Source: Caldifarciminota bacterium (lineage in GTDB: Bacteria > Hydrothermota > UBA3072). From it: DNA of 64,000 bases. Positions within the stretch are counted from its first letter, which is position 1. The number at the start of each line of letters is the position of its first letter. Positions 24,178 to 33,547 of this stretch are shown piece after piece. The stretch spans positions 1 through 64,000 of the forward strand of contig JAFGHJ010000030.1 in assembly GCA_016930175.1 (NCBI GenBank), in the 5' to 3' direction. The notes under the pieces were generated by a model. That model was not told the DNA's origin, ran no database searches, and was given only the letters and a program-made list of their open reading frames with translations. The position numbers and the translations under genes are program-made.

Positions 24178-26961
24178 ATAGAGAAAGAGACATTGATAGA
24201 TCTTCTTAGGGATCTTGCTCTTGGAGTTAATCATAAAATAGCCTATCCCGGAGAACATCCTATAATAAAGGAACAGAATAAGAAAATAGTTGATGAGATT
24301 AATTCTTTTGCGGAAGAAATCGCTGAGATTTCTTTTGTTTTCTTAGGAGAAAGCATAATTGTGGAAGACGTTCATGTTGATCTTGCCGATTACGAGAGTG
24401 TGCAGATTTTTGTTAAAAGGCTTAAGAGACTAAATGTTGAGAGTTTGACCTTTGACACGTCTTGCACTGAGATAGATATAGAAGGTTTTTTAGATCTGGT
24501 AGCTAATCCCCCAAGGGATGTTAACACTTATGACGATATAAATAATCTTTTAATAGAAAGAAGGGCGGATAAAGTATATTTCAATACTGTCGAGTTTAAA
24601 ATTAGAACGAAAGGTGAGGGAGACTATGAGGGAGGAGGAGAAGGAGTTGTAGATATAGTTGAGGAGGAAGAGTTTAATTTGGTTCGCTTCCTTGAGAATA
24701 CTTGTAAAGTTCAAACGGAAGATCCTCCTTCTGTAGAAGCAGAAAAGGTGACAGCGGGTCTTGTTAAATTGTATGATGGTATGGCTGAGGCTTCATCTAA
24801 ACCGGATATAAAAGAACGTGAAGCTGTTTTCGAGGAAGTCATGGGATCAATAAGCCAGGAGGCTAAGAGATTCATACTCAAAGATAAATTAAAACTAAAG
24901 CAGGTTTCTTCTATAATAAAATCAATTATAATGAGCTTTTCCGATGAAGAAATTGTGGAAATTTTTGTAAACAGGGTCCGACTTCTCGGAGTTTTTGATG
25001 CTGAGGATTTACTTCTTAATCTGACACCGGAAAGACTGGACGGGATTCTACCTGAAATAAGGGAAAGACTAAAAATGATGAATATTGAGGAAAAGTATAT
25101 ATCCGGACTTGAGAAAAAGATTAAATCAAAGATGGGGAAGAAGAAAGAAACAGAGAAAAAGAAAGGAGAGAAAAAAGATGAAAAAAAGGGAGAAGTTAAG
25201 AAGTTAAGAGCTGGAAGCGGTGCGGGAGTCGTGCCAGGAGATATTAGATCTTTTGTAAGTAAGTTTTCGGAAGTTTCTAAGGAAGATTATGGTGCTGAAC
25301 AAGTCTCTACTTTTTTCAGTTCTGTGTGTAAGCTCGATAAAGATGATGATAATAAAGCAGAAAAAATAAGTGAAGGTCTTGAAAACTTTGTAAAGGAATT
25401 TATAAGGCAATTTGGGGAAGATAATTTGCTGAGTGAAGCTAGTAAGATCAGAAAGACTTTCAAAAAAGTTCCTGATAGACTCAGGAAAGAAATCTTTGCT
25501 CGTATTATCAATAGCAAAAGTCCGGTAAAGGTTACGATGGCTAAGGTTTTGTTACCTTTAATGGATAACGAAAGCATTGTTTCACTGATTATTGTTTTAA
25601 TTGAAGAAAAGCAAAGAGAAATGCTGGATGGACTTTTATCTTCTTTGGGAAAAGAAAAGCTTCAAGACCTGCGTGTGTTTACAGAAGAGCGTTTAGGGCA
25701 ATTGGGAATTAGCGGAGATGAATTTTCAAAATTGTGGAAGCAATTAATAACAGAACCGCAAAGCCTTAAAAAGGTAGGCGGTGTAAGCAGAAAAGCTTAT
25801 GGCCGTTTGCAGGATAAGCTGAAGTCGAGTATGGATTTGACGGACATAAAATCTTTCATGGAATCTTTTTATGAAAGTCTTGCGTCAGAATCAACTGAGG
25901 TCAGGATCACTGCGATTTCAAATATTCAGAACCTTCTCGAGCAGCTCTTTAAAGGAGAAAAGATTGCCGTTATTCGAAGGATTGTTGACAGATTGATGGA
26001 ATATGCAAGAAGCGAGAAAAATAAGGAAGTTTATATTAAGTATACAGATGCTCTGGCTGTGGTAGGTCAAAGGAGTGTGGTTGTAGGATATGATTTTTTA
26101 GCCAGCTCTATTGTTTCTTTTTTTGCAGGCGAAGTAAGCAATGCAGCCAAAGCAAAGATTATTATTCCCCGTTTGGCTGAATTCAAGACCAAGGAAGCGA
26201 TAAACGTTTTGCTTTCCCTCTTGTGGGAAGAAGACCTTAGAAAAATTGTAGTGGATAAGGTCGATGAGTTTGGAGAAGAGTCAATTCCCTATCTGATGGA
26301 GTTATTGAAGGATTCTGAGGATAAGGAAGTCAGATTTTCTCTTTTGAAAATAATTCAAAGTATAGGTAGCACAGCTCCCGATATTGTCAAGAAATATCTT
26401 AACGATAAAAGATGGTTCGTGAGAAGAAACGCAGTTTTGATTCTTGGTAGTATTGGGAACAAAGAAATTATAGATGATATTTATGCGTTAAAAGATGACC
26501 ACGAAAAAGTTCAGATAGAAATAATAAGAGCAATCAGACATGTTTTGAAAGAAGAAGCAGAAACTTATTTGTTATCTTTTTTAGATTCGAATTTTTCGGA
26601 AGTACAAAAATACGCGATTTCTATTCTTGGGCCTATTATTTCAGATGAAGGAGTGACAGCCTTGAATAAAAGATTGCTCTTAAATAAATTTTCGAAAGAT
26701 GAAGGAACAGAGATAAAGAAAATGATTTGTGGAATTCTACTTGAAAAGGGCAACAGCCAATCTGTAGAGTCTTTAGCTCAAATAATCGAGGCGAAGAAAG
26801 TTTTCGGCATACCTGAATTTTCGGATGAGCTTAGGTTTGAGGCGGTGAAAGCTGTGGCTGAGATAGGAGGGGTACGGGCGGAGGGCTTGCTTAAGACATT
26901 AAGTCGTGATCGTTCTAAAAAAATACGAACTTTTGTAACGGAAAGACTTTCTAACCATTGA
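24178..26961 (+). CDS. Long HEAT-repeat protein, apparent ATA start
   Basis: About 928 residues, no signal peptide. An N-terminal alpha/beta part with YPGEHPIIKEQ is followed by a Lys/Glu-rich linker (about 320-350), then helical repeats. The last 350 residues are clear HEAT repeats (AKIIIPRLAEFKTKEAINVL; VRFSLLKIIQSIGS; VRRNAVLILGSIGN). HEAT arrays bind proteins and are often scaffolds; FCB and delta-type genomes carry similar ones near HD-GYP genes. AGGAGG at 24167-24172 is followed by ATA codons at 24175 and 24178; the only normal start is TTG at 24193, 20 bases away, which is too far. Confidence 0.78.
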   Translation: MEKETLIDLLRDLALGVNHKIAYPGEHPIIKEQNKKIVDEINSFAEEIAEISFVFLGESIIVEDVHVDLADYESVQIFVKRLKRLNVESLTFDTSCTEIDIEGFLDLVANPPRDVNTYDDINNLLIERRADKVYFNTVEFKIRTKGEGDYEGGGEGVVDIVEEEEFNLVRFLENTCKVQTEDPPSVEAEKVTAGLVKLYDGMAEASSKPDIKEREAVFEEVMGSISQEAKRFILKDKLKLKQVSSIIKSIIMSFSDEEIVEIFVNRVRLLGVFDAEDLLLNLTPERLDGILPEIRERLKMMNIEEKYISGLEKKIKSKMGKKKETEKKKGEKKDEKKGEVKKLRAGSGAGVVPGDIRSFVSKFSEVSKEDYGAEQVSTFFSSVCKLDKDDDNKAEKISEGLENFVKEFIRQFGEDNLLSEASKIRKTFKKVPDRLRKEIFARIINSKSPVKVTMAKVLLPLMDNESIVSLIIVLIEEKQREMLDGLLSSLGKEKLQDLRVFTEERLGQLGISGDEFSKLWKQLITEPQSLKKVGGVSRKAYGRLQDKLKSSMDLTDIKSFMESFYESLASESTEVRITAISNIQNLLEQLFKGEKIAVIRRIVDRLMEYARSEKNKEVYIKYTDALAVVGQRSVVVGYDFLASSIVSFFAGEVSNAAKAKIIIPRLAEFKTKEAINVLLSLLWEEDLRKIVVDKVDEFGEESIPYLMELLKDSEDKEVRFSLLKIIQSIGSTAPDIVKKYLNDKRWFVRRNAVLILGSIGNKEIIDDIYALKDDHEKVQIEIIRAIRHVLKEEAETYLLSFLDSNFSEVQKYAISILGPIISDEGVTALNKRLLLNKFSKDEGTEIKKMICGILLEKGNSQSVESLAQIIEAKKVFGIPEFSDELRFEAVKAVAEIGGVRAEGLLKTLSRDRSKKIRTFVTERLSNH

Positions 26962-27004
26962 AAAATTTTAAGTTTAAAGTGACTCATTGAATCTTTAAAT
27001 TAAC

Positions 27005-27032
27005 TTGACAAAAAGGGGTGAACTAATATACT
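27005..27032 (+). promoter_or_regulatory. Promoter of glnA
   Basis: TTGACA at 27005-27010, 16-bp spacer, TATACT at 27027-27032; no NtrC-type sigma-54 motif noticed. Confidence 0.65.
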
Positions 27033-27083
27033 TTAACCTGATTTATAGGATAAATACGAATAAATCTATATTATGGGGGGAAA

Positions 27084-28391
27084 ATGAATAAATCGGATCT
27101 GTTTTCTCTATTAAAAGCAGGAGAGGTGAAAGCCATCCGTTTATGGTTTACAGATATCCTTGGTAAAGTTAAAGGTTTTTCAATAAGTCATAAAGAAGCG
27201 GGAAGAGCTCTTAATGAGGGGATGAATTTCGACGGTTCTTCGATTGAAGGTTTAGTACGAATAGAAGAATCCGACCTTACCGCAAAACCCGACCTTTCCT
27301 CCTCTTATATTTTTCCGGACGAAAACGGAAAGAAAACGATTGTTTTCGTTTGTGATATATATTATCCTGATGGTACGCCGGTTGAATCTTCTCCGAGGCA
27401 CGTTTTGAAAAGTATTTTAAAACAAACGAAGAAAAACGGCTGGGATTTTTTTGTCGGCTCCGAGCTTGAATTTTTCTATTTTTCGGAGAAGAGAAACCTT
27501 AACATTCGCGATACTAAAGGGTATTTTGACGTTCTCCCTTACGATAAGTATGACGAGATTTCGGAAGAAATCGTCAATATTTTAAACGGAGTAGGCGTAG
27601 AAGTTGAAGTGGCTCATCATGAGGTTTCCGAAAACCAGCACGAGATAGATCTCAGGTATGAAGAAGCTTTAAAAATGGCTGACCATATTCAGGTTGCGAA
27701 ATATGTAATCAAAGAGACAGCTCGCGCAAACGGTGTATTTGCAACATTTATGCCGAAGCCCGTTTTCGGACTTAATGGCTCTGGGCTCCATCTTCATCAG
27801 TCTTTCTTCTCTAAAGGGAAGAATATTTTCTACGACAAGAAGGATAATTATCATCTTTCTCCAATAGCCAAAAATTATTCTGCGGGTCTCTTAAGGTACG
27901 CAATAGAAATTACTTCTATAACGAATCAATGGGTAAATTCGTACAAGCGCCTTGTTCCCGGATATGAAGCACCTGTTTACGTTTCCTGGGGAAGACAGAA
28001 TCGTTCCGCCCTTCTCAGGGTACCTTCTTTCAAAAGCGTAAGTTCATGCAGGGTAGAATACAGAACTCCGGATCCGGCAACCAATCCTTATTTAGCTATC
28101 TCGGCTATGCTTGGAGCGGGCCTTGCTGGAATAAAAGAGAAATTAGAACTGGGAAACCCGATTGAAGAGGATATTTATACAATGTCCAAAGAAAGAAAGA
28201 AAAAATTGAATATAGAAGTGCTTCCTGATTCGCTTTATACGGCAATAATGGAAACAGAAAAAAGTAAAATGGTTAAAGGTCTGTTTGGTGATAGATTCTT
28301 TAATAAATACATTCAGAACAAGAAGAAAGAGTGGGAAAATTACAGAATCCACGTAACCGATTACGAGATTGATAAGTATCTCTCACTGTAA
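27084..28391 (+). CDS. glnA: Glutamine synthetase, type I (short alpha-like form)
   Basis: 435 residues, shorter than the adenylylated enterobacterial type. N-terminal beta-grasp segment KAIRLWFTDILGKVKG, then MNFDGSSIEGL, the catalytic GSELEFFYF metal strand, and VEVAHHEVSENQHEIDLRY. The ammonia and ATP site segments GLHLHQS and NRSALLRVPSF, and the C-terminal VEYRTPDPATNPYLAI, are all present. It makes glutamine from glutamate, ammonia and ATP in the cytoplasm. The length and lack of the extra loop suggest regulation other than adenylylation. It has its own promoter, and GGGGGG before the ATG. Confidence 0.96.
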   Translation: MNKSDLFSLLKAGEVKAIRLWFTDILGKVKGFSISHKEAGRALNEGMNFDGSSIEGLVRIEESDLTAKPDLSSSYIFPDENGKKTIVFVCDIYYPDGTPVESSPRHVLKSILKQTKKNGWDFFVGSELEFFYFSEKRNLNIRDTKGYFDVLPYDKYDEISEEIVNILNGVGVEVEVAHHEVSENQHEIDLRYEEALKMADHIQVAKYVIKETARANGVFATFMPKPVFGLNGSGLHLHQSFFSKGKNIFYDKKDNYHLSPIAKNYSAGLLRYAIEITSITNQWVNSYKRLVPGYEAPVYVSWGRQNRSALLRVPSFKSVSSCRVEYRTPDPATNPYLAISAMLGAGLAGIKEKLELGNPIEEDIYTMSKERKKKLNIEVLPDSLYTAIMETEKSKMVKGLFGDRFFNKYIQNKKKEWENYRIHVTDYEIDKYLSL

Positions 28392-28447
28392 ATCGTCTTG
28401 ACTTATTAACTTATACAATTAATATACTTAAATAAGGGAGAACAATA

Positions 28448-29197
28448 ATGAAAATTGCGATAATAGGATATGGTAAAATGGGAAAAATTACCGGACAACT
28501 GGCTCGTGAAAACGGACATAAAGTTGTTTCGACAATTGACCCGGCAATAAAATCGGCAAAATTCAAAGAATTGAGTAAAGAAAATCTTTGCGGCGCTGAC
28601 GTCGTTATTGATTTTACCATTCCGGCTATTATTCTTGAAAATATCGATAACTATATAAAATATGGCATAAACGCAGTAATCGGAACTACGGGCTGGTATG
28701 AATATTTGCAGGAAGTCAAAGAAAAAGTCGAAAAGAGCAAAATAGGACTGATATGGTCGGGTAATTTCTCGATAGGAGTCAATTTATTCTTTCGAATAAT
28801 AAAGCATAGCGCCGGTTTAATGAATAAGTTCCCGATATACGATGTAATGGGATATGAGGTTCATCATAATAGAAAGCAAGACAGCCCTTCTGGAACTATG
28901 AATATGATTGGAGATATTCTTCTCGAGAATTTAAAAAACAAGAAGAAAATAATAACGGAAAAACTTTCCCGGAAAATTTCAGAGGAAGAGATACATCTTG
29001 CATCTGTAAGAGGCGGCAGCGTCCCGGGTACCCATGTGGTAGCTTTCGATAGTGAAGTCGATACAATCGAGTTAAAACACACTGCGAGAAGCCGGAGAGG
29101 CTTAGCCGTGGGAGCATTAAAGGCTGCCGAATGGATAAAAGGGAAGAAAGGTTTTTATAATATTGAAGACATGATGAATGAAATAATAGGAGGGTGA
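28448..29197 (+). CDS. dapB: 4-hydroxy-tetrahydrodipicolinate reductase
   Basis: 249 residues. NAD(P)-binding GYGKMGK at residues 7-13, IGTTGW near 78-83, and the catalytic motif VHHNRKQDSPSGT with His 139, His 140 and Lys 143. It reduces the DapA product toward diaminopimelate and lysine. The unusual order is dapB before dapA, with one base between them, in one operon. It starts at an ATG with AGGGAG upstream and a weak TTGACT-based promoter near 28398. No lysine riboswitch was seen in the short leader. Confidence 0.95.
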   Translation: MKIAIIGYGKMGKITGQLARENGHKVVSTIDPAIKSAKFKELSKENLCGADVVIDFTIPAIILENIDNYIKYGINAVIGTTGWYEYLQEVKEKVEKSKIGLIWSGNFSIGVNLFFRIIKHSAGLMNKFPIYDVMGYEVHHNRKQDSPSGTMNMIGDILLENLKNKKKIITEKLSRKISEEEIHLASVRGGSVPGTHVVAFDSEVDTIELKHTARSRRGLAVGALKAAEWIKGKKGFYNIEDMMNEIIGG

Positions 29198-29198
29198 G

Positions 29199-30074
29199 AT
29201 GTTTCAAGGTGTTTTTACCGCGTTAGTTACGCCATTCAATGATGATAAAAGCATAAATGAAGAAGACCTTAAAAAATTAGTGGATTTTAATATAGAAAAC
29301 GGAGTGGCGGGTATAGTTCCCATGGGGACAACAGGGGAATCTCCCACTCTGAATCATGAGGAACATGTACACGTAATAGAAATAGTCTGTAAACATGTCA
29401 ATAAAAGGGTACCGGTTATAGCCGGAACCGGTTCGAATTCGACAAGAGAAGCTCTTTTTATGACTTCCAGAGCTAAAGATTTGAAGGCAGATGCAAGTCT
29501 TCAGGTTGCACCTTATTACAATAAACCTACCCAGGAGGGATTTTATCGCCATTTCAAAACGATTGCCGACGAGGTTGACCTTCCGATGATAATTTACAAT
29601 ATACCGGGAAGAACCGGCAAAAATATTGAAACCGACACGATAGTGAGACTGGCGGAACACCCGAACATCGTAGGAGTAAAGGAGGCTTCGGGGAGTCTTC
29701 CCCAGATGATGGATGTGATAGACCGAACTCCTGATGATTTCATTGTCCTTTCGGGAGACGACAACTTAACCCTTCCTTTAATGGCAGCAGGCGGGAAAGG
29801 CGTTATAAGCGTTGCGAGCAATATCATACCCGACAGGATGAGTGCAATGGTAAAAGCAGGTTTGAACGGGAATTTCGAGGAAATGAGGAAATTACATTAT
29901 GAGCTTTTACCTTTCTTCAAAGTCGAATTTATAGAAACAAATCCAATACCAATAAAAACCGCTCTTGCGATGAAGGGAATGGTAAGAGAAGTTTTCCGTC
30001 TTCCTATGTGCGAAATGAGCGGCGAAAATAAGAAAAAACTAAAAACCGTTCTTAAAGAACTGAGAATTATTTAG
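29199..30074 (+). CDS. dapA: 4-hydroxy-tetrahydrodipicolinate synthase
   Basis: 291 residues, TIM barrel. The family pattern is complete: GVFTALVTPF, GTTGESPTLNHEEH, YNIPGRTG with Tyr 133, and the Schiff-base lysine in VGVKEASG (Lys 161). It condenses pyruvate with aspartate semialdehyde, the committed step of the diaminopimelate branch, in the cytoplasm. It sits directly behind dapB and is cotranscribed. The Shine-Dalgarno AGGAGGG overlaps the end of dapB. No feedback site can be judged from sequence. Confidence 0.96.
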   Translation: MFQGVFTALVTPFNDDKSINEEDLKKLVDFNIENGVAGIVPMGTTGESPTLNHEEHVHVIEIVCKHVNKRVPVIAGTGSNSTREALFMTSRAKDLKADASLQVAPYYNKPTQEGFYRHFKTIADEVDLPMIIYNIPGRTGKNIETDTIVRLAEHPNIVGVKEASGSLPQMMDVIDRTPDDFIVLSGDDNLTLPLMAAGGKGVISVASNIIPDRMSAMVKAGLNGNFEEMRKLHYELLPFFKVEFIETNPIPIKTALAMKGMVREVFRLPMCEMSGENKKKLKTVLKELRII

Positions 30075-30156
30075 ATCTTTTTTACCACAGAGAACACAGA
30101 GTTTTTTGTTTTTTTAACTCCCTCTAAATCCAAGGTCCTGAAAACGGAGGAGAAGA

Positions 30157-30987
30157 ATGTTTGAATTGCCTGAAATAGTAAATTTTGCGAAACAATTCAA
30201 TGAAACTTTAAAAGGGAAAACAATAAAAGAAGGTTCATTAGGGAACAAACCTCATAAGTTTGTCTGGTATAATAGGACTCACGAAGAATTCGAAAAATTA
30301 ACGAAAGGTAAAAAAATAGGAGTTACAAAGTCAAAAGGTAAATGGCTTTTTATTCCTCTTGACCCCGGTTATGTTTTGCTGTTTGGTGAGTGCGGAGGAA
30401 AACTGTTATTCAACTCTCCTGACGCAAAAATGCCGAAAACATACCACTTATACCTTATTTTTACAGACGATTCGTTTCTCACCTTTACCACACAGATGTG
30501 GGGGGCAATGGAACTGTATGAAAAGGGTGAGGAACGGAACAGGCAATATGCAAAAGATATGAGAGTAACACCAGTAGAAAAGGAATTCACATTCGAGTAT
30601 TTTTCCAGGCTTATAGATTCACTTTTAGACGATAAAAAAAGAAGCGTTAAAGGACTTTTAACGCAGGATCAATTAATCCCGGGTCTCGGGAACGCTATTG
30701 CGCAGGATATTCTTTTTAAAGCCCGTCTCCACCCAAGATTTCTAATAAGCGGGCTGGATAAGAATAAAAGAAAAAAGCTCTATGATGAGATAATCGCAAC
30801 AGTTAATGAGGTGATAGAAAAGGGCGGAAGGTATGACGAGGTAGATTTGTATAACAATCCCGGAGGATATGTTCGTATTCTGGATAAGAACGCGGCTGGT
30901 AAACCCTGTCCAGTATGCGGCAAAGTTATAGAAAAAATGCAGTATTTAGGCGGAACCTGCTATTTCTGCTCTAGTTGTCAGGCGTAA
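30157..30987 (+). CDS. Fpg/Nei-family DNA glycosylase-like protein lacking the catalytic N-terminal proline
   Basis: 276 residues with the full Fpg/Nei fold: N-terminal strand domain, helix-two-turn-helix QDQLIPGLGNAIAQDILF at about 170-187, and a C-terminal zinc finger with Cys 251, 254, 271 and 274. Classical Fpg begins MPELPE, with Pro 2 as nucleophile and Glu 3 as acid. Here the start is MFELPE: the proline is replaced by Phe while the Glu remains. A similar proline-less branch exists in other bacteria. Activity is therefore uncertain; DNA binding is likely. Shine-Dalgarno GGAGGAG precedes the ATG. Confidence 0.88.
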   Translation: MFELPEIVNFAKQFNETLKGKTIKEGSLGNKPHKFVWYNRTHEEFEKLTKGKKIGVTKSKGKWLFIPLDPGYVLLFGECGGKLLFNSPDAKMPKTYHLYLIFTDDSFLTFTTQMWGAMELYEKGEERNRQYAKDMRVTPVEKEFTFEYFSRLIDSLLDDKKRSVKGLLTQDQLIPGLGNAIAQDILFKARLHPRFLISGLDKNKRKKLYDEIIATVNEVIEKGGRYDEVDLYNNPGGYVRILDKNAAGKPCPVCGKVIEKMQYLGGTCYFCSSCQA

Positions 30988-30999
30988 TCCAACCTTAGA

Positions 31000-31413
31000 T
31001 TAACCGGGGTTTTTTATTCGATTGTATATTTTTTCTAAAGTTCCTTTTTTATGTAAAAATGCCTTATTTAATATATCCATTTCTTCCCTATTGCAGACTC
31101 TTCTGGCGTTAGCCGTCAACCGCTTTGTCCTTTCGTAAGCTGCGTTTACTAAGTCGCAGGGATAATTATCGCATAAACCGCAATTAGGGATTTTTTTCTC
31201 ATAAGCACAATTGCGAAGTTCCGGATAAGCGCATTTAACTTCCGGACTGCAACCGTAACAGACCAGCTTGTCGGCAGAGAATGATTCGTCTCTCCAACCT
31301 AAACGAACCCACAATTCTTTTACTTTTTCCAGTTCTTCTATATTACCACTTAGAGTTGCGAGGTACCTGGGACAATAAGAACAGTTATCGCCGCAAACGC
31401 CGATTTTATACAT
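31000..31413 (-). CDS. Cys-rich DUF3795 protein
   Basis: 137 residues with many paired cysteines: IGVCGDNCSYCPRY at the N-terminus, VCYGCSP, CAYPELRNCAYE and NCGLCDNYPCD. This is the DUF3795 pattern, a small zinc- or iron-binding protein of unknown function common in anaerobes. It is soluble, without a signal. It lies 19 bases downstream of the TPR/DUF2271 gene and has no Shine-Dalgarno sequence, so translation may be coupled. A second family member is at 33175-33540. Confidence 0.83.
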   Translation of the reverse strand: MYKIGVCGDNCSYCPRYLATLSGNIEELEKVKELWVRLGWRDESFSADKLVCYGCSPEVKCAYPELRNCAYEKKIPNCGLCDNYPCDLVNAAYERTKRLTANARRVCNREEMDILNKAFLHKKGTLEKIYNRIKNPG

Positions 31414-31432
31414 ACATAATTAAATGCGCATT

Positions 31433-33046
31433 TTATTTCTTCGGATAATAAGTGGCTTCTAAGAAGGGTATTATGTCTCCTTCTTCAACGGTTGATTTAT
31501 TTTTTTTGCCATTGATTTTTATTGCGACTGAAGCCAATTGATATTTCATCGATGGCCAGGAAGAAACCTCGACTTTGACAACATATTCCCCTGATTTTAC
31601 TTTTTTACCGTTATGGTCTTTTAATTCCCAGATGTAAATATGATGTCCGACATCGATACTTGCCGAGGTAACCGCATCTGTATCCACATATTTGGAAGAT
31701 TCCGCCCATTTCTTTAACCAGAGCTGTTTTTCTTTAACGTAACCGCTGAAACCCGATACATAAAGGGTCTTTATGAAGTTACCTTTTTTATCCTCTATCC
31801 ATACCGCAGTTTGCGGAGCCAAGGCGTCCTGAAATCCCAAAACAAAATCCACAACCACAGTGGCATCTTTAAATTTATCAGTGTCGATTCTTTTTATACC
31901 CGGACGCATACTTTCAAAGACCATTTTTGATGCATCCGATTTAGGATAATCTGCTATCACTTTATCCCAGTATTCCAGAGCTTTTCTCTGATATGCAATA
32001 CCGAGATGATACATTGCCTCAGCTTTCATAGAACTTTCCGCATCGCTTTCTAAAATCTTGTTTAAATCTTCTATACTCTGGTCGAGTTTTCCCAAAAAGA
32101 AAGGCATATATACACCCACAGAACCTCTTGTAAGCCTGAGTTCCCCGTCTCCCGGCGAGAGAGCAACCGCCTTATCCAGCACATTCATTACTTCAAATGC
32201 TATTTTCGTGCGATAATCGGTATTTTCATAAATTTTCTCGTCATATCCCTTCTCGACGAGACATCCTAAAGCTAAAGCAAGAGATTTATATGCTTCTATA
32301 TTCTTCGAATCTATCTCAAGCAGCTTTCTGAAAACGGCAACAGCTTCTTCACAGTTTTCTTTCTCTAAATAAGCTTTTCCTTCCTTCATAAGAGATTTAG
32401 CATCCTTGGGACTCTCTTTAATTATTTCCTTCGATGGTTTAGTATCGAGAATGGGGGTTTCCTTAACGTGTTTTTTTGCTTCTTCGGCAAAAACAGAACC
32501 AGGAGCAAGTTCAATAACTTTATTCCACGCGGAAATAGCCTTCTCATTTTCACCCTGTTTCTGATATCCTTTCCCGAGATAAATATATGTCTGAATGAGA
32601 ATTTCATTCGGTACCGTTTTTGGCGATTTCTGATGCCTCTTAACAATGAATTCAAAGTCTTTGATCCCGTCGTTCAGTTTTCCAAAAAAATCCGGAACCT
32701 CGATGTCCATAATTCCCCTATGTAGCCTTGCAATCACGTTGAGAGTATCAAGCGCTACAGCTTTATCCAGTTGCTCAAATGAGGTCGCAACGAGTTTGCC
32801 TGCCAGAACCAAATCCTGAGTTTGTCCCGCCTGCATACCTGTATAAAGACCCAAATAAGCATAAGCACTGGAACTGTCCGGATACGTATCTAAAGCTTCT
32901 TCCATCAACTTTGCTGCTTCTTCGACTTTACCGGAATTCTGTAAAGCTTTAGCTTCCTCGATGTAATCCTTTAACGATTTAGCCTGAACGACAAAAGAAA
33001 AAAACACAACAAATAGCACAAAAAGATATTTTGCGGATATTTTCAT
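31433..33046 (-). CDS. Exported TPR protein with C-terminal DUF2271-type domain
   Basis: 537 residues. Signal peptide (KYLFVLFVVFFSFVVQA) at 1-23, then several TPR-like helical pairs (KALQNSGKVEEAAKLMEEAL; GKGYQKQGENEKAISAWNKV; GKAYLEKENCEEAVAVFRKL) up to about 390. The last 140 residues fit DUF2271: TAVWIEDKKGNFIKTLYVSG and VGHHIYIWELKDHNGKKVKSGEYVVKV-like strands. DUF2271 is a periplasmic domain found near flavin-linked (FMN transfer) systems, but none is nearby. Strong Shine-Dalgarno AAGGAGGAG. Confidence 0.8.
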   Translation of the reverse strand: MKISAKYLFVLFVVFFSFVVQAKSLKDYIEEAKALQNSGKVEEAAKLMEEALDTYPDSSSAYAYLGLYTGMQAGQTQDLVLAGKLVATSFEQLDKAVALDTLNVIARLHRGIMDIEVPDFFGKLNDGIKDFEFIVKRHQKSPKTVPNEILIQTYIYLGKGYQKQGENEKAISAWNKVIELAPGSVFAEEAKKHVKETPILDTKPSKEIIKESPKDAKSLMKEGKAYLEKENCEEAVAVFRKLLEIDSKNIEAYKSLALALGCLVEKGYDEKIYENTDYRTKIAFEVMNVLDKAVALSPGDGELRLTRGSVGVYMPFFLGKLDQSIEDLNKILESDAESSMKAEAMYHLGIAYQRKALEYWDKVIADYPKSDASKMVFESMRPGIKRIDTDKFKDATVVVDFVLGFQDALAPQTAVWIEDKKGNFIKTLYVSGFSGYVKEKQLWLKKWAESSKYVDTDAVTSASIDVGHHIYIWELKDHNGKKVKSGEYVVKVEVSSWPSMKYQLASVAIKINGKKNKSTVEEGDIIPFLEATYYPKK

Positions 33047-33174
33047 CCTTCTCCTCCTTTTTTAATTCTAAGACTTATTTTTAAAACGTTTCATTTTGTT
33101 TGACGCAATAATATTATAAAATGTTTCAGAAGTGAATTACGCAGAAGACACATAGTTTTTCTTTTTTTGCTATT

Positions 33175-33540
33175 TTACAGATGTAAAGCATCTCGCATTT
33201 CATCCAAACGTTTTTTTGCATCGGGTTCTCTTGCAAAAAAATCCTCGAGTGTCTGGCAAATATATTCCTCACAATAAGCGCAACTTTCAATTCTTTTCTG
33301 TTTCGCGCATTTTCTTATAGTGCAATCCTTACAAGCTCTGAATAGTCTGCCTGTATCTGCCATACAACCATCACAGTCGGTAATATCTTCTAATCTATAA
33401 TTCTGTCCGTAATTTTCTTTAAGGAATTGCAAGATTTCTTCCCTTTTCTCTTTTTGTTTCTTTTTATCCTGCTCTCTTGTTACTAAATAGATAGGACAAG
33501 TGCGGCACGTGAGCCCGCAATAAGCAATCATTTTATTCAT
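33175..33540 (-). CDS. Cys-rich DUF3795 protein (second copy)
   Basis: 121 residues. It begins MIAYCGLTCRTCPIYL after MNK and has further pairs CDGCMADTGR, CKDCTIRKC and CAYCEEYICQ. It is a more compact member of the family seen at 31000-31413, with the same opening YCGLxCxxCP pattern. The cysteine spacing suggests two metal sites. It follows the racemase gene by 7 bases and probably shares its transcript. Biochemical role unknown. Confidence 0.85.
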   Translation of the reverse strand: MNKMIAYCGLTCRTCPIYLVTREQDKKKQKEKREEILQFLKENYGQNYRLEDITDCDGCMADTGRLFRACKDCTIRKCAKQKRIESCAYCEEYICQTLEDFFAREPDAKKRLDEMRDALHL

Positions 33541-33547
33541 ATTTTTT

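Noticed and set aside
28392-28447. Lysine riboswitch ahead of dapB
   Set aside because: The gap is only 56 bases and has no structured aptamer-size element.
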